Assembly: GCA_942486035.1 (NCBI GenBank)
Contig: CALNXK010000023.1
Location: forward strand, 1,237,501 to 1,301,500
Direction: 5' to 3'
DNA: 64,000 bases
DNA from: Porites lobata
Taxonomy: Eukaryota; Cnidaria; Anthozoa; Scleractinia; Poritidae
Positions within the stretch are counted from its first letter, which is position 1, and each line of letters opens with the position of its first letter. Both the position numbers and the translations under genes were made by a program. The notes beneath the pieces are model-generated. The model had not been told where the DNA came from, searched no databases, and saw nothing but the letters and a program-made list of their open reading frames with translations. Shown piece after piece: positions 46,169 through 57,300 of this stretch.

Positions 46169-48877
46169 TTAGAAGGAAGTAAACCACAGGTTTGGGAGCG
46201 ATTTGACAGTCCATTGTTCAATCGGGTTTGCCTTCTGATACAGGTTAAACTGACAAGCCTCGTGTTTAATTCTTAATGCAGCCAGGTTTTTCTGACGGCT
46301 TGGTCGCTCATATTCAAGATCAAGTTGGTTTTGTTGAAGAAGACTGCAAAGGAACAAAATGCAAATAGGTTAACTAAGTACTTTTCCCCGGGGCCTGGGG
46401 CACCTTTCAAATTATGCAAGAGGCAATTAGAGAGGAAAAGTGTGACGTCACGTTACTATGGTAGCACTATTTCTGGATGACAACAAAACCAACGACGACC
46501 ACGACGGCAAGGAGAACGGCAAAAAATACTACGACATGAAACTTCCTAATTTCACCAGCCCGCTTTATGGAATAGGTGAACAAAGCACAAAAATTGTGAT
46601 ATTTGTATATTTGATGTAAGAAATAAAGATGTTGTTGTTGTTGTATTGTCGCTTTCTTTTTTTAAACTTAGATAACGATAGATACGGCCCAAAGAAAATT
46701 TTCCCAAGATTTGCCAAATTAAATGAAATTGAATAAGATCGGTGAAGTTTGAAATAGTGCGAATAGACTTTTAGGTGACTTTATCGGTTTGTTGTCATCC
46801 AAAAATTTTGCTACTATGGCAACGTAACGTGACGACTTCTGGGTAATCCAACACCAACCTCGTTCCCAGGTTCTCTCTCCAGGATAGAACCCTGGGAACG
46901 AGGTTGATACAAGACATTCTAGGATTCTGGATTTCACTCTGTGGATTTCGGATTTCCAGGTAGTGGATTCTCGATCAGTCTTATCAGTAGAATTTATATT
47001 CCACCAAATCCATTCCATCAAATCCATTACGAGTAGCAATCACTCATCGCCTATTGGCAGCCATGTCACGTCAAGTGGTGATAACATGAAAAGGGACCAT
47101 TTTGAAATTTTGGCAAAAGGGCGGTCGGACACCCATTGCAAGATAAAGGAGACCCTGCTGATTAGGGATTTGGAACCTTCCCTAGATGAAAAGGTCAGCA
47201 GTGAAAAACTTTACCTTTTTTGGTTTGCACGCTTTTTTTATATGCAAATTTTCCAAAGCCCAGGATAAATCCTGAAACTGTCATTCGATCGCGACTTTGA
47301 ACAAGTTTATATGCGTTCTTGATCAAGTTAGTCGGTCAAGACGGCTGGATTTTTCCTTTTTACGTTTTTATGGAGCAGACGAAGTGGAGGTCAATAAAAA
47401 TGAAAAAAAGAACAAGGCCAATATACAGCCATCTTGACCAAACAAGCTTGGTCAATAAAGGATTTATTAAATGGCCAAAAAGAAAAGATTTTCTTGCGGG
47501 ATCAACGCGGGAAATCCCGAGCCGGCAAGATGGGCTTATATCTTGCTCGCTTGGGTAGCCAATCAGAACGCGGGATACACTACATCTTGCCCGCTCGCGG
47601 ATTCAGCCATATAATAAAATCTGACATTCAAGGAGTATTTCGCGGCACAAGTACCCAAAGGTCTCTCCAAACCTATGGACAGGTAACGAACTCCCAACAG
47701 GGCCTAATAGAAACGGGCATCTGAGAGAGCCCGAAGCGATACTAAAGTTTTCTTGACGTACACATCCTCACCTTAGATTTCTGTCCAGAAAGTTGCATCT
47801 CTCGTCTGTAACATCGAGTGCAGTTTCTTCAAGGAAAAGTTTTCTCTCCAAAGCTTCAACTTCTTCCGTCATTTCGATGGTTTTGCATTCTTTGCCATCT
47901 CTAGGCTCTGGACGTAAGTCCGGCTGATACACATAATGCTCTTCGAGTATTCTAGAGAATAAGGAAAATCACTGGGCGTTACCGTGATCTCACCTCAAAG
48001 GGGTCTCAGGTAAAGAATACAGAGTGGAGAAGACGACTTAAATTGAGTTATTTCATCCTTTTCCACGGACCTACATCTCTACCCCCACCCCTTTATCCAT
48101 TTCTTTGTTTGAAACTGTCCGACGTCTGCCTAATTAGTTTCTAGTTAAAATATGAGACATTTAAATTCTGCTGGCTGGTAACATGTCATTTTAGGCGACT
48201 TTAGTCAACGTACTCAGTTAAACGCTGTTGTTCTTCCTGAAGACGAACAATACATTCTGCTTCTTTCTTTAGCTGCTCTCTTTGCCACCTGAGAAATAAA
48301 ACAGAAAATCTATGCAGTTTAAAATAAGGGCATTGTTGTTGACTGAATAATTCTTTTCAGTACCTAGTGCCAACGTGAGCTAAGCTTCATAGCCCCAGTT
48401 AGCAGTTATTATTAATCCGATACTCTCTTAGAGAATGCAGTTCACTTCACCAATCAGAATCGTCCGTTATGTGAACCAGGCCGTACGGTACCACGCGTAA
48501 CTGCCAGATGGCCTCTATAATCAAATAAGATAGGCAAAGTATTTCCCGTCTGGATAAGTTCCTCCTTGGTTCTCAAAGGATGATCAGAAATTAACGCACA
48601 AAATAAAAACTGGACCAAAAGCGAGCAAACTTGAGAAAGAAAAATTGCGATTTCCTCTCGGTTTGGATTTAAAGAAAAAACTCTCGCAAACGCCTGAAGA
48701 GCAAAAGCATGAAAAAACAAAACATGCCAAAAAATGAATAGGTCATTCCTCATCTTGAAAAAAGATTTTTGAGTTTGGCAAATAATCTTGAGCAGATTAC
48801 AAAAACTCAAACACTTACTTTTTGCGATCAGCTTTTTCTCTTTTCTTCATCTTATAGGAGCTGTAAACTTGTCCCAT
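46169..48877 (-). CDS. Small coiled-coil protein, unrecognised (4 exons, 162 aa)
   Basis: Exons 48877-48819, 48288-48214, 47951-47772, 46343-46169; all GT-AG, phases 2/2/2, total 489 nt. The protein is highly charged and mostly helical. The N-terminus MGQVYSSYKMKKREKADRKK fits the N-myristoylation pattern (Gly2, Ser6) followed by a basic patch. A helix WQREQLKKEAECIVRLQEEQ comes next, then a PDLRPEPRD hinge, then MTEEVEALERKLFLEETALD and NLRSLLQQNQLDLEYERPSR. The C-terminus (IEQWTVKSLPNLWFTSF) is not helical. I do not recognise the family. Gene reality rests on four consecutive phase-matched exons and protein-like composition. An X-box-like site upstream hints at a ciliary role, which is inference. 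Confidence 0.75.
46855..46906. mobile_element. 52-bp hairpin MITE, CCTCGTTCCCAGG family, copy 2
   Basis: caacctcgttcccaggttct facing agaaccctgggaacgaggtt. Flanks atccaacac and atacaagac match at 7 of 9 bases, a worn 9-bp duplication. Sits in intron 3 of the coiled-coil gene. Shares its terminal 16 bases with the copy at 16874-16933. Confidence 0.78.
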
Positions 48878-48979
48878 TTTTACGTTCAAGCGCTTTTTTC
48901 TCTCAAAAACTTAGGAGCTTTAAAAACACGTCTAATCTTGTAAAATTCTCTTTCCGAATGAGAAGTTTCGCTTTGTGAC

Positions 48980-48993
48980 TTAACAATGGCAAC
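48980..48993 (-). promoter_or_regulatory. Possible RFX X-box upstream of the coiled-coil gene
   Basis: ttaacaatggcaac matches 10 of 14 positions of the palindromic X-box GTTGCCATGGCAAC, with a perfect right half (atggcaac). It lies 103 bp upstream of the start codon, the usual place for ciliary genes. Weak on its own. Confidence 0.3.
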
Positions 48994-49330
48994 AAAAGCG
49001 CGCGCTAAGCTACAAACCAATGAGATTCCAGCATCGTCGTCAATCTTCATGCAGAACATTAATGCGCGCTCAAGGGTCCCTATTTCCACCTTTAAATTTC
49101 CACCTGTCAATCTAGACCCAGAGCTCTTCTGCGCATGTAGAGGAGAGAGAGATGACCTGTCTGGTTCTTTTTCCACCTGTCTGGCGTGGGGTCATATGCT
49201 TGAAAGTCACTCATTCTGTGGAATAAACAACTCACCATGGATCCAACTCAAGTTTTAAATAAATGTGTAGATCTCCTCCGTAGAAAAATCTAGGGGTGAC
49301 TTAACGGATTGGTTAGTAATACAATCCCGC

Positions 49331-49415
49331 TACAGTCGAAACTCGATTATCCAGACTCGTTGGCACTTGAGTAAATAATCCGGATAATCGAGAGCCCGGA
49401 TAATCGAAAATATGA
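49331..49415. mobile_element. Pogo/Tigger-like terminal fragment
   Basis: tacagtcgaaactcgattat followed by two inverted copies of ccggataatcga. TA plus CAGTYRAAMCTCGATTAT is the typical end of pogo/Tigger-type MITEs. Only one end is recognisable; the other seems lost. Confidence 0.6.
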
Positions 49416-49493
49416 ATATTAATGAGACAATAATGTAAAAACAGGGAATAAAGAAAAACAAAATTTAATTGTGAATTAGCTCTTACAGCGCTG

Positions 49494-50627
49494 TACAGTC
49501 AACTCTCCTCTAGTGGCGACCGGTAAGAGACCGCTACATTTGTCGCGCCACCTTCCTCCTCCTCAGAGGCCTCTTAGTAGGCTGATTTAGCATCAGAACG
49601 GGAACGTCAGTTGACGACGGGAAAGCGCACGGGAAAGGACTAAACGCTACTTCCGGTGCCCAATTTGCCGCTCTGCGATTGGTCTAGCCAGTTGTTTGAT
49701 TTGCGCGCGCCGTCGTCAACTGACGTTCCCGTTCTATCTCAGCCTAGTATCGTAGGGAGCGGGGGCCGGAGGGAGGGGAAAAGAAAGCGCGCGGGGGAAA
49801 ATGTATTGCTATTTTTATTGGGATACCCAGCGGGAGCCCCTGCGGAGGAGAGAATCGCGCAACCGCTACATCGCGCGGCCGCTGCTTTGGTCGCGCGACC
49901 AATGCCTAGCGAGCGACCACCTCCCGTAAGCGACCACTTTATCAATAACTGTTTTGTTTTTCAGTCAAATAGTGATTAAAAAAAACCTCTCTGGTAAGCG
50001 ACCACTACTTAAATTTATTAAACGACCGCGACCACTTTTTAAACCAGAAACTCGACATATTCAGCGCTTTTGTTTTCCTGTTTCTTTGTTAGCGACGACC
50101 CGGCGTGATCACTTTTTATTTTAAGAAAACCTTGGTTCTAATGTCACAAAAGTTTAGCTTTTATAAGCGTTGACCAAGCCTGCATAACAGGCGCTTTATG
50201 AGCCAAGCGAGGAGAAAAAAATAAGGCTTTAATTTTTTCTCCTCCCCTCTTTTTCGCGCTTCGCGCAAAATGCTGCGTTTGCCTGGCTTTGCTCATAAAG
50301 CGCCTGTCATGCAAGCTACCGCTGATGACCAAGCGTGCTGACAGTTTATAGCAGCTGACCAAGAAAAAAGATGGCTGTTATACGATCTGTAGGTAAAAAA
50401 AGTGGATTGTTGCCAAATGTACCGTACAAAGTTTATTTGGCCAGCTGCTGATAATGATTTTAACAGTTCTAAGCGCTATTCGATGTCTGCCAGTCTTAGC
50501 TTGTCAGGTTATAACTTTCAGTTCAATTTAAGTTCATTTTCTCTATTTTTCCCGTAGACAACCACCTCCCGTAAGCGACCACTTTGTAGTGCGCCAAGGG
50601 TGGTCGCTTACGACAGAGTTGACTGTA
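49494..50627. mobile_element. 1.13-kb MITE with TACAGTCAACTCT ends and internal GTAAGCGACCAC repeats
   Basis: Ends tacagtcaactct (49494-49506) and agagttgactgta (50615-50627) are exact complements, compatible with TA target duplication. The motif gtaagcgaccac occurs at about 49926, 49994 and 50570 and inverted (gtggtcgctta) at 50600. No transposase frame inside. A CAGGCGCTTTATGAGC hairpin is nested at 50184-50322. Confidence 0.75.
50184..50322. mobile_element. 139-bp fold-back nested in the larger MITE
   Basis: Left arm cctgcataacaggcgcttta followed by tgagcc; right arm ggctttgctcataaagcgcc then tgtcatgcaagct. Related at the tip to the element at 38405-38622. tgaccaag occurs on both sides (50171-50180 and 50327-50342), possibly marking the insertion. 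Confidence 0.6.
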
Positions 50628-50696
50628 GAAAGGAGAAACCTTAGGAGCTTCTGTGTTTGTGAAGAAGAAAGAGGGATTTATTGACAAACAATCCAG

Positions 50697-50825
50697 ACGT
50701 GATCGATAGAAATCGATATCGGAAATCAATCGATATCATCTATATCAATCGATTTAATCCGTCGATTGATAACGTAAATCGATAGACATCGATAACAATC
50801 GTTAGTAATCGACAACAATCAATAA
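50697..50825. repeat. ATCGAT-rich degenerate tandem array
   Basis: Loose repetition of atcgata, aatcgatatc and atcgatagacatcgataac about every 10-14 bp. Each unit is a palindrome, so both strands read alike. Confidence 0.8.
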
Positions 50826-51305
50826 TATTGAAGTGAACAATTCCGAACATGAAGATGATATTTGGCAAGCAACACACAAGAAACCGGCTTTAAAAGCTTG
50901 ACACATTTCATTTTCTACTTCAGCAAATACTCCAGGCGCAGTCCTCATCACGTTCTATTTTTAGTCTTCCCCACTCAGTCTGAGAGCCTGGAACATAATG
51001 TCTGTACTCGGTCTGTAAATTTTTTGGGTCGACCCCCAAAAAATTTCGAAGGGTTTGAATGGAGTTATCAGAGCATAATCAGGTGATAACCGGGCCAATA
51101 TCTCAAAGACAATTTGCCCCGAAATGCGCATTTTTGGCAAGTCGGCCCTTTGGACCATGGACGCTGTTCTTTCAGAATATCCTGACTAGTCCCATAATTT
51201 CAGATATTTAATTTTTATGACGCCTCTTTTGAACTCTGGCCAAAAGGACAACTAGCTTTGTAACCAAGCCAGAACAATCACTGTTCTTCTTCCGGTGGAA
51301 GCAAG

Positions 51306-54300
51306 ATGGCAGGCGGTTTTTGCAGGGCAGTTTCTTCCGCGCTGTTTGAGTATAACACGAGCAAAGTGGTTCATATTCAAAGCAAGACAATTGGGATCAT
51401 CAACCGACTGGTTCAGCTAACTATAATTTGCTACATCATCATGTAAGTATTCATTTTCTCTTGGTGTAGTTGGTTTTGAAAACTGCGACGTGCTCACATT
51501 CAGCCCGCGAATAACTGCAAAACTCAAGTTATCAAATTTGCGAGTGTATTGTACTTGCAGATTTATAACATTACTTAAAATGTTAAATAAAACTTGGTAT
51601 CAGTGACTGGTATGCTTTCAGATCTTTACCTCAATTTTTCTTACCTCAGTGACAATAATAGTAGCTAACGTAGTCTTGCAATTTGAGCTAATTAGTCTCG
51701 CTTGCGTAAGAGGCAGGACTCATACTCTGCAACCCATTTTTCTTCGTATTTATGGCACAAAAGGGGGTTCATTGTGCCAGGCGTTCCTAGTGGAGACTGT
51801 GGAATCAGGGAATAAGAATCATTGCATGACCAAAGCCACCCACGTTTTGCGAAGAAAGCTTAGGACAGATTAAATTTAGAGCTTTTCCAAAACCTGTCGG
51901 TCCATGAATTCTGATGCTTGAAAGCGTTGATTACTTTGGAACAAGTGAACACTACTGAATGGTCGGAAAAAAATAAGAATCCTTTTTAGCACAACTGCGA
52001 TGGTTGGGTGTTGTAAACTTTCATTGTTTACAAATGAATCTTGTGATGAGCATACGCTTTATTTTCGGCGATGATTGAAATGAAGTGCCATGTAAATCAC
52101 TTTTTTGATTTTTGTCAATGTAATTTATCTGGAATTGAGGCCCTTGAATTTTCGTGTATTTATACACGTGTACATATAGGCTGTGCCCACAGACCAACCC
52201 TTCAAGTTGCAACCATTTTGGTTGCCATGGTGCCTAAAACTTTAAAGCTGGCGACTTGATTTGTAAAAAGTCTTGCTAAACCAAAAGAATTGGTCACCAA
52301 ATGGCGACCAAGCAAAAACTTTAACTTGGAGGGTTGCAGACGAATTTGCATTCGTCACTAACACGTGTACTAAAATCAGTTCAGCAACAAATAAAAAGTA
52401 AATATCCTGAAGAATACTCGACGTCGATAAAGTAGGAAGTAAAAAACCTTAAGTGAGTAAATCTTGTTTGGTTGAGAATTAATCACCTCCTCATTTCTCG
52501 ATCTAATCTCCAAGCAAGCGAGACTGAACGCTGCTGTAAGAGTGTTCTTGTTTGTTCATTCTGGTCCATTCAAAAAGAAAAAGGGACTAAAAATAGCTTT
52601 TGAAATCAACTAGACCCTCATAATAGGGATACATTTGGCTACACAATATCATGGTCTAATATGTTGGAAAGTGGGATGAAAATCACAATTTTCCCCTGCT
52701 TGGGTAAAAACATACTCCTGCCTCTTTACAGGGTTTTCATTAAGAATTCTAGTATAAGGAGAAAGGTGTAATGGTACAGGAAAATATTTTGATAGAGGCT
52801 CCACATCTGAATAAAAAATAGTCATAGGCTGTTTTTATTCTTCGAGCCTGAATGGGCTCTGAGTCAATAGCCCATGAGGACGAAGGCCAAATGGGCTATT
52901 AACTCAGAGGCCATGAGGGCAAGAGGAATAACTGTTTTAGTAAAATCCACCTAGTTGGTCAAGAATATCAAGAATAAAAAAAGTTTATCTAGTTGAAGCT
53001 AGACTTTATTCCTTTTCTGCTGCCAAAAAGCCCACGCTTTTCGCTACTAGTGGGCTATAACATAAAAATAGCCTAGTAGTAGCTCAACCAATCAGAACAC
53101 AGCATTGATAATAGACCACTAGTTGGATTTTACCAGAAACCTTATGAGTTTCTGATTTTACTAACAAACGTTAGTAGAAGGAGCTACAACCAGTAGCAAA
53201 AATGATGAGACACTCCCACGGAAAAACGACCTTTCTTGCTTCAAATCGCTCCTGGTCACAGGTCTGTAAAATATAATACTGACCTCCCTCCTCCCTCCCA
53301 TTCAAAGTTGTTCCTCCAAGTTTTGAGTATGGTCTTGTATTGCTAGCAACTTTGATAAGGGGTGGAGGGGGGATCACAAGCACAAGATCATGGACAGGCC
53401 ATTTATGGCAAAATACGGTACAGTGTCTCAAGTACTTTTGCAACTGGTTGTCTCATTATTTTAAGGTTTACTTCAACAAGCGATTTCCACGTCTTAGATT
53501 CCCAAAACGAAGACTACAGCGACATAAATAAATAGAATGACACTTTGTGTTGCTTTTCCCAGCCGATACATCATTGTCATTGATATCAAACTGCCTAAAA
53601 AAGCGCTTAAGAATGTCGTGACTTGTCAATTTTGCCTCAGTTTTGTTGTAACGCATGCGCCATTATCTAGCGTGACATACCGTAAAGTTTCGGCGTTGTA
53701 ATTAAACTCTGAGAAGCGCGAATGCATAATAACAGCATAATTTTCCTTTTCTTGTTATTTCGAGATACTATAGTTGCGAATAAAGTTGCCAAACCTTCAT
53801 TTTCACCCCTGTATCTGTAACGCAATGACATTTGATATGCAATGGCGTTATGTAATCGGTATACCGCGTGACTTATTTTTCAACATCGCTGTTAAAGTAA
53901 AACCATTCAGTTTTTTTTCGTCTACTTCAGTGAAAATAAGATGGTTATTAAAGTCGGTTAGAGCTAGAGAGCAGAAAAAGTTGTGTGCTATGTTAATTTC
54001 TATTTTCGGACGGTCTACCATCATCCACGGTCTACCATTCTGCAACAGTAACAAATAGAATATATTATTATATTTATCTCATATGATGGTAGACCGTGTA
54101 GACCGTGTAGACCGTTGAAGCATGTAAATTCCTGACATTGCTGTGCTGGAAAATTGCTTTTCTTGGGGATAGTGTCTTCCTTTTTGCAAAGAAATAAATG
54201 TCCTTACCAAGTACAGAACTACAAAGCCACGTTATATGCGAGCTCTCGCGAATATGTTACTGAAATACGCACGTGAATTTTCATTATCTGATGCCTATAG

Positions 54301-57300
54301 CCACACTCGGGCTTCAAAATCGAAACAAAGTTGTAAGACGACCAAAGAGTAAACACAAATCCAAACTTGTGTTAAGTAAAGTGAAGTCGCCAACAGCTGC
54401 TTTTTAGCGTAACTTTTCTTTCCTGTAAATGGCAGGCGATAAAAGAGGAACCACGTCCACGTACTTATCGGAAACAACAACAAAAAGCTATCTCCTTGAT
54501 CTAGCGGGGCATCTTACGTCACTTTCCTTCCATAAATAAACATCTTTTAACCGAGTGCGAAGAAAATATATTATTTTTCGCATCTCTGTAGCGTTTTAGG
54601 ACCAAAAACCCCTTTCGTTGCAGCTTACTTAAGATGGTGTGGCATCTTTTGCCACGTGCTTCCTTTAAAAGCCCAAGTTGTTGCATATTACCACATAAAC
54701 AAAAGGGCCGAGAACTGCCGTTTTTGTCTCGCCATTTTTAAACAGGCAAACCGACAAAAATGAAATACTGTTTTTTATAACCACCTCCTTAGATGCTAAG
54801 AGTGCACCACGTTTTACCCCGTTTAATAATCGTGCACCACGGCTATAGGGGTATGAAGGACTCAGACAACCAGTTGCAAAAATGATGCGACACTCCCACG
54901 GAAAAACGACCTTTCTTGCTTCAAATCGCTCCTGGTCACAGGTCTGTAAAATATAATACTGATCTCCCTCCTCCCTCCCATTCAAAGTTGTTCCTCCAAG
55001 TTTTGAGTATGGTCTTGTATTGCTAGCAACTTTGATAAGGGGTGGAGGGGGGATCACAAGCACAAGATCATGGACAGGCCATTTATGCCAAAATACGGTA
55101 CAGTGTCTCAAGTACTTTTGCAACTGGTTGTAGCATCTCATTTATTGATGCACAAAATGAAAAGAGCATAGAGTGTTAGGAGAAACTACAATAGTAACTA
55201 AATTAAAAAAATTATTCACCAAAAAATTCTTTTTGAAAGAAACAACTTTGCAAAGAATGATTTGCACACACCATAGCCCACACAGCTGGCACAGATGACA
55301 ACACTCACCTCTTTTCCCTACTATCAGTCAACAAATTCAAACGTTCTCTCTTTAATTTATGTTATAAAACACATGGTTAGTGCTTTATCGTGTACTGTTA
55401 AGTTATGGATGCACTTGAGAGACATCCTGGGGGGATTGCTAAACTCACGAGGTATAGTTTATTTGCGTCATCAAGGTGCTCAATGGGAATATGTAGCACT
55501 CTTGGGCTATTGAATTTGATTAGGTGAATGTTCTAGCTATGTTATAAAAGATCGTAGATTTTATTTATTTCAATAATTATGGCATGCAGCATTTATTAAC
55601 AGTCAACATTAATTCCCTTTCCCTCCCATGGCCAGGACATAGTGTGGAGTAAGTGGGGAATTTACTCTTACAGGAACAAAGAAATGGTGTAGGTCAAAGA
55701 TCACTGAGGCTTGGATGAGGCTAATATCTTCCAAGGAGGACTGCCATGGGTCTAGAAAAGTGATACTAAAAGAGTGGGAGACAAGGATTGTCTAAACGTG
55801 CTTAAAGTGAATGTTTTAAATGTGGCAGTGTTAGCTTAGTCGGTAGAGTGTGTTGACTGCAGTGTGGGAGGTCGCGGGTTCGATTCCCCGGGGCCGGACC
55901 AATACTCAGGGTCTTAAAATAGGTACTGCCCTTGCACCGCAAATGGCTAGACCCTCGTGTGACTCGGATGACCACATAAAATGGCGGCCCCATCTCCAGT
56001 TGGAGACGTAAAATATAGTGTCCCCAATTAGTACTTTCGTGCTAATTACATTGACACTCAAATAAAGTGCATTCTTCATTTGCCAGCCATGCACCATAAA
56101 TTGGTGCTGTGTGATATAGTGTTGTCTTGAGTACATGTAAGTTAACCAACTTTGATCAAAACCTTTTTAGCTACGTCATAATATATGAGAAAGGCTACCA
56201 AGAAACCCAGACACCATACAGTGCAGTAACAACAAAAGTGAAAGGAACTTCATGGACCAACTTGACAAGCGCATTGAAGCATAGTAATTTTTCACTGTAT
56301 GATGGTATGTTTGTATGGGATTCATCTGACTACATCGTACCACCAGAGGTAATTTGTCTTTCTTCTTCAACAGCCTTTTCCACAGACTTGTGATTTTTTG
56401 TGTGAGTTTTGCTAAGAAATTCTGGTCATTTCTTCAGTTAGCAATTTTAAGAGTATAGAATGGTCTATCCAAAAATGGCGAGTATTGTAAAATATTGGCT
56501 AACGGAGTCTGGCATTCTTATTCTTAGAAACTTGGACTTGCTAGGATTAAGATAGCACTGAATTTTGAAAATTGGTCTTAAAGTCTGGTAAAATCTATAT
56601 TAGCTAAGTGTACTTTTAATGTTATTTCGCTTGGCAGCAAATTATGGACTGTGAAATGCAGTGCATCAAAGAGTTCATTTTTTTAATGTGTTAGGAATCA
56701 TGGTCATTTTAAATCTTTTCAGCTGTTTTTTGTTTCTTTTTTCATATTTTTGTTCTCTTATTTGTCTGTGTCTACAGAAATGTGTTTCCATTTCTCTATA
56801 CCTACTCCATGGAGGGTCAGTAAAAATTTGATAGGGGAGAGAGGTCTTAAATGCTAACTTTAAAAGGAAAAACAAAGAAACTAAACTGGAATTTTCGGAG
56901 GGATTGGGGAGTTTAAACCAATAAACTTCTGTGGGGAAGAGTAAGGATATTTTTTGGAACAAAACAATGCCAAAAAAGGAGGAAAAAAGAACTTGGTGGA
57001 CTTCGCATTAATGGCAAAGAACAGGTACACTGCATTTCTGCTAACAATGAATTCTTTATGTCTCAGGAAAATGGAGCTTTCTTTGTGATGACAAACATGA
57101 TTATTACACCTGATCAGACACAAGGCAAGTGCCCTGAAGACCCTAATGAGAAGGATGTGATCTGTAAAAGTGACAGCGACTGTCAGGCCATGGAACCAGT
57201 CAAGTATGGACATGGTGAGTTTTGGTAGAAAATATAAGCTTCTATTTGTAGAGTCATTAATGGTGAGTGAGAAGATCTTTGGCATCCAGGGTTTGTAGAC

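Larger units (their letters stand above)
48994..51305. other. Intergenic region between two divergently transcribed genes
   Basis: The coiled-coil gene leaves to the left and the P2X gene to the right, so the regulatory DNA of both must lie here or beyond. Most of it is mobile DNA: a Tigger-like end at 49331, a 1.13-kb MITE at 49494-50627 with a nested hairpin, and an ATCGAT array at 50697-50825. The last 60 bp hold ttccggt (ETS-like) and aagATGGC at the P2X start. Confidence 0.55.
51443..56170 (+). other. P2RX4: P2X intron 1 (4.7 kb)
   Basis: Between exon 1 and exon 2, interrupting an Ile codon (AT|C). Contains an inverted-repeat element at about 52830-53135, the twin 266-bp MITEs at 53186 and 54866, and a SINE at 55.8 kb. 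A block at 54000-54120 repeats agaccgtgtagaccgt-type units. No exon lies between. Confidence 0.6.

Noticed and set aside
48454..48810. 118-codon minus-strand frame inside intron 1 of the coiled-coil gene
   Set aside because: Not needed for the phase-matched exon chain, hydrophobic mixture without domain, no proper acceptor at its start.
53171..53443. Coding region in P2X intron 1, repeated at 54665-55141
   Set aside because: Both frames are simply the two copies of the same 266-bp MITE with terminal inverted repeats.
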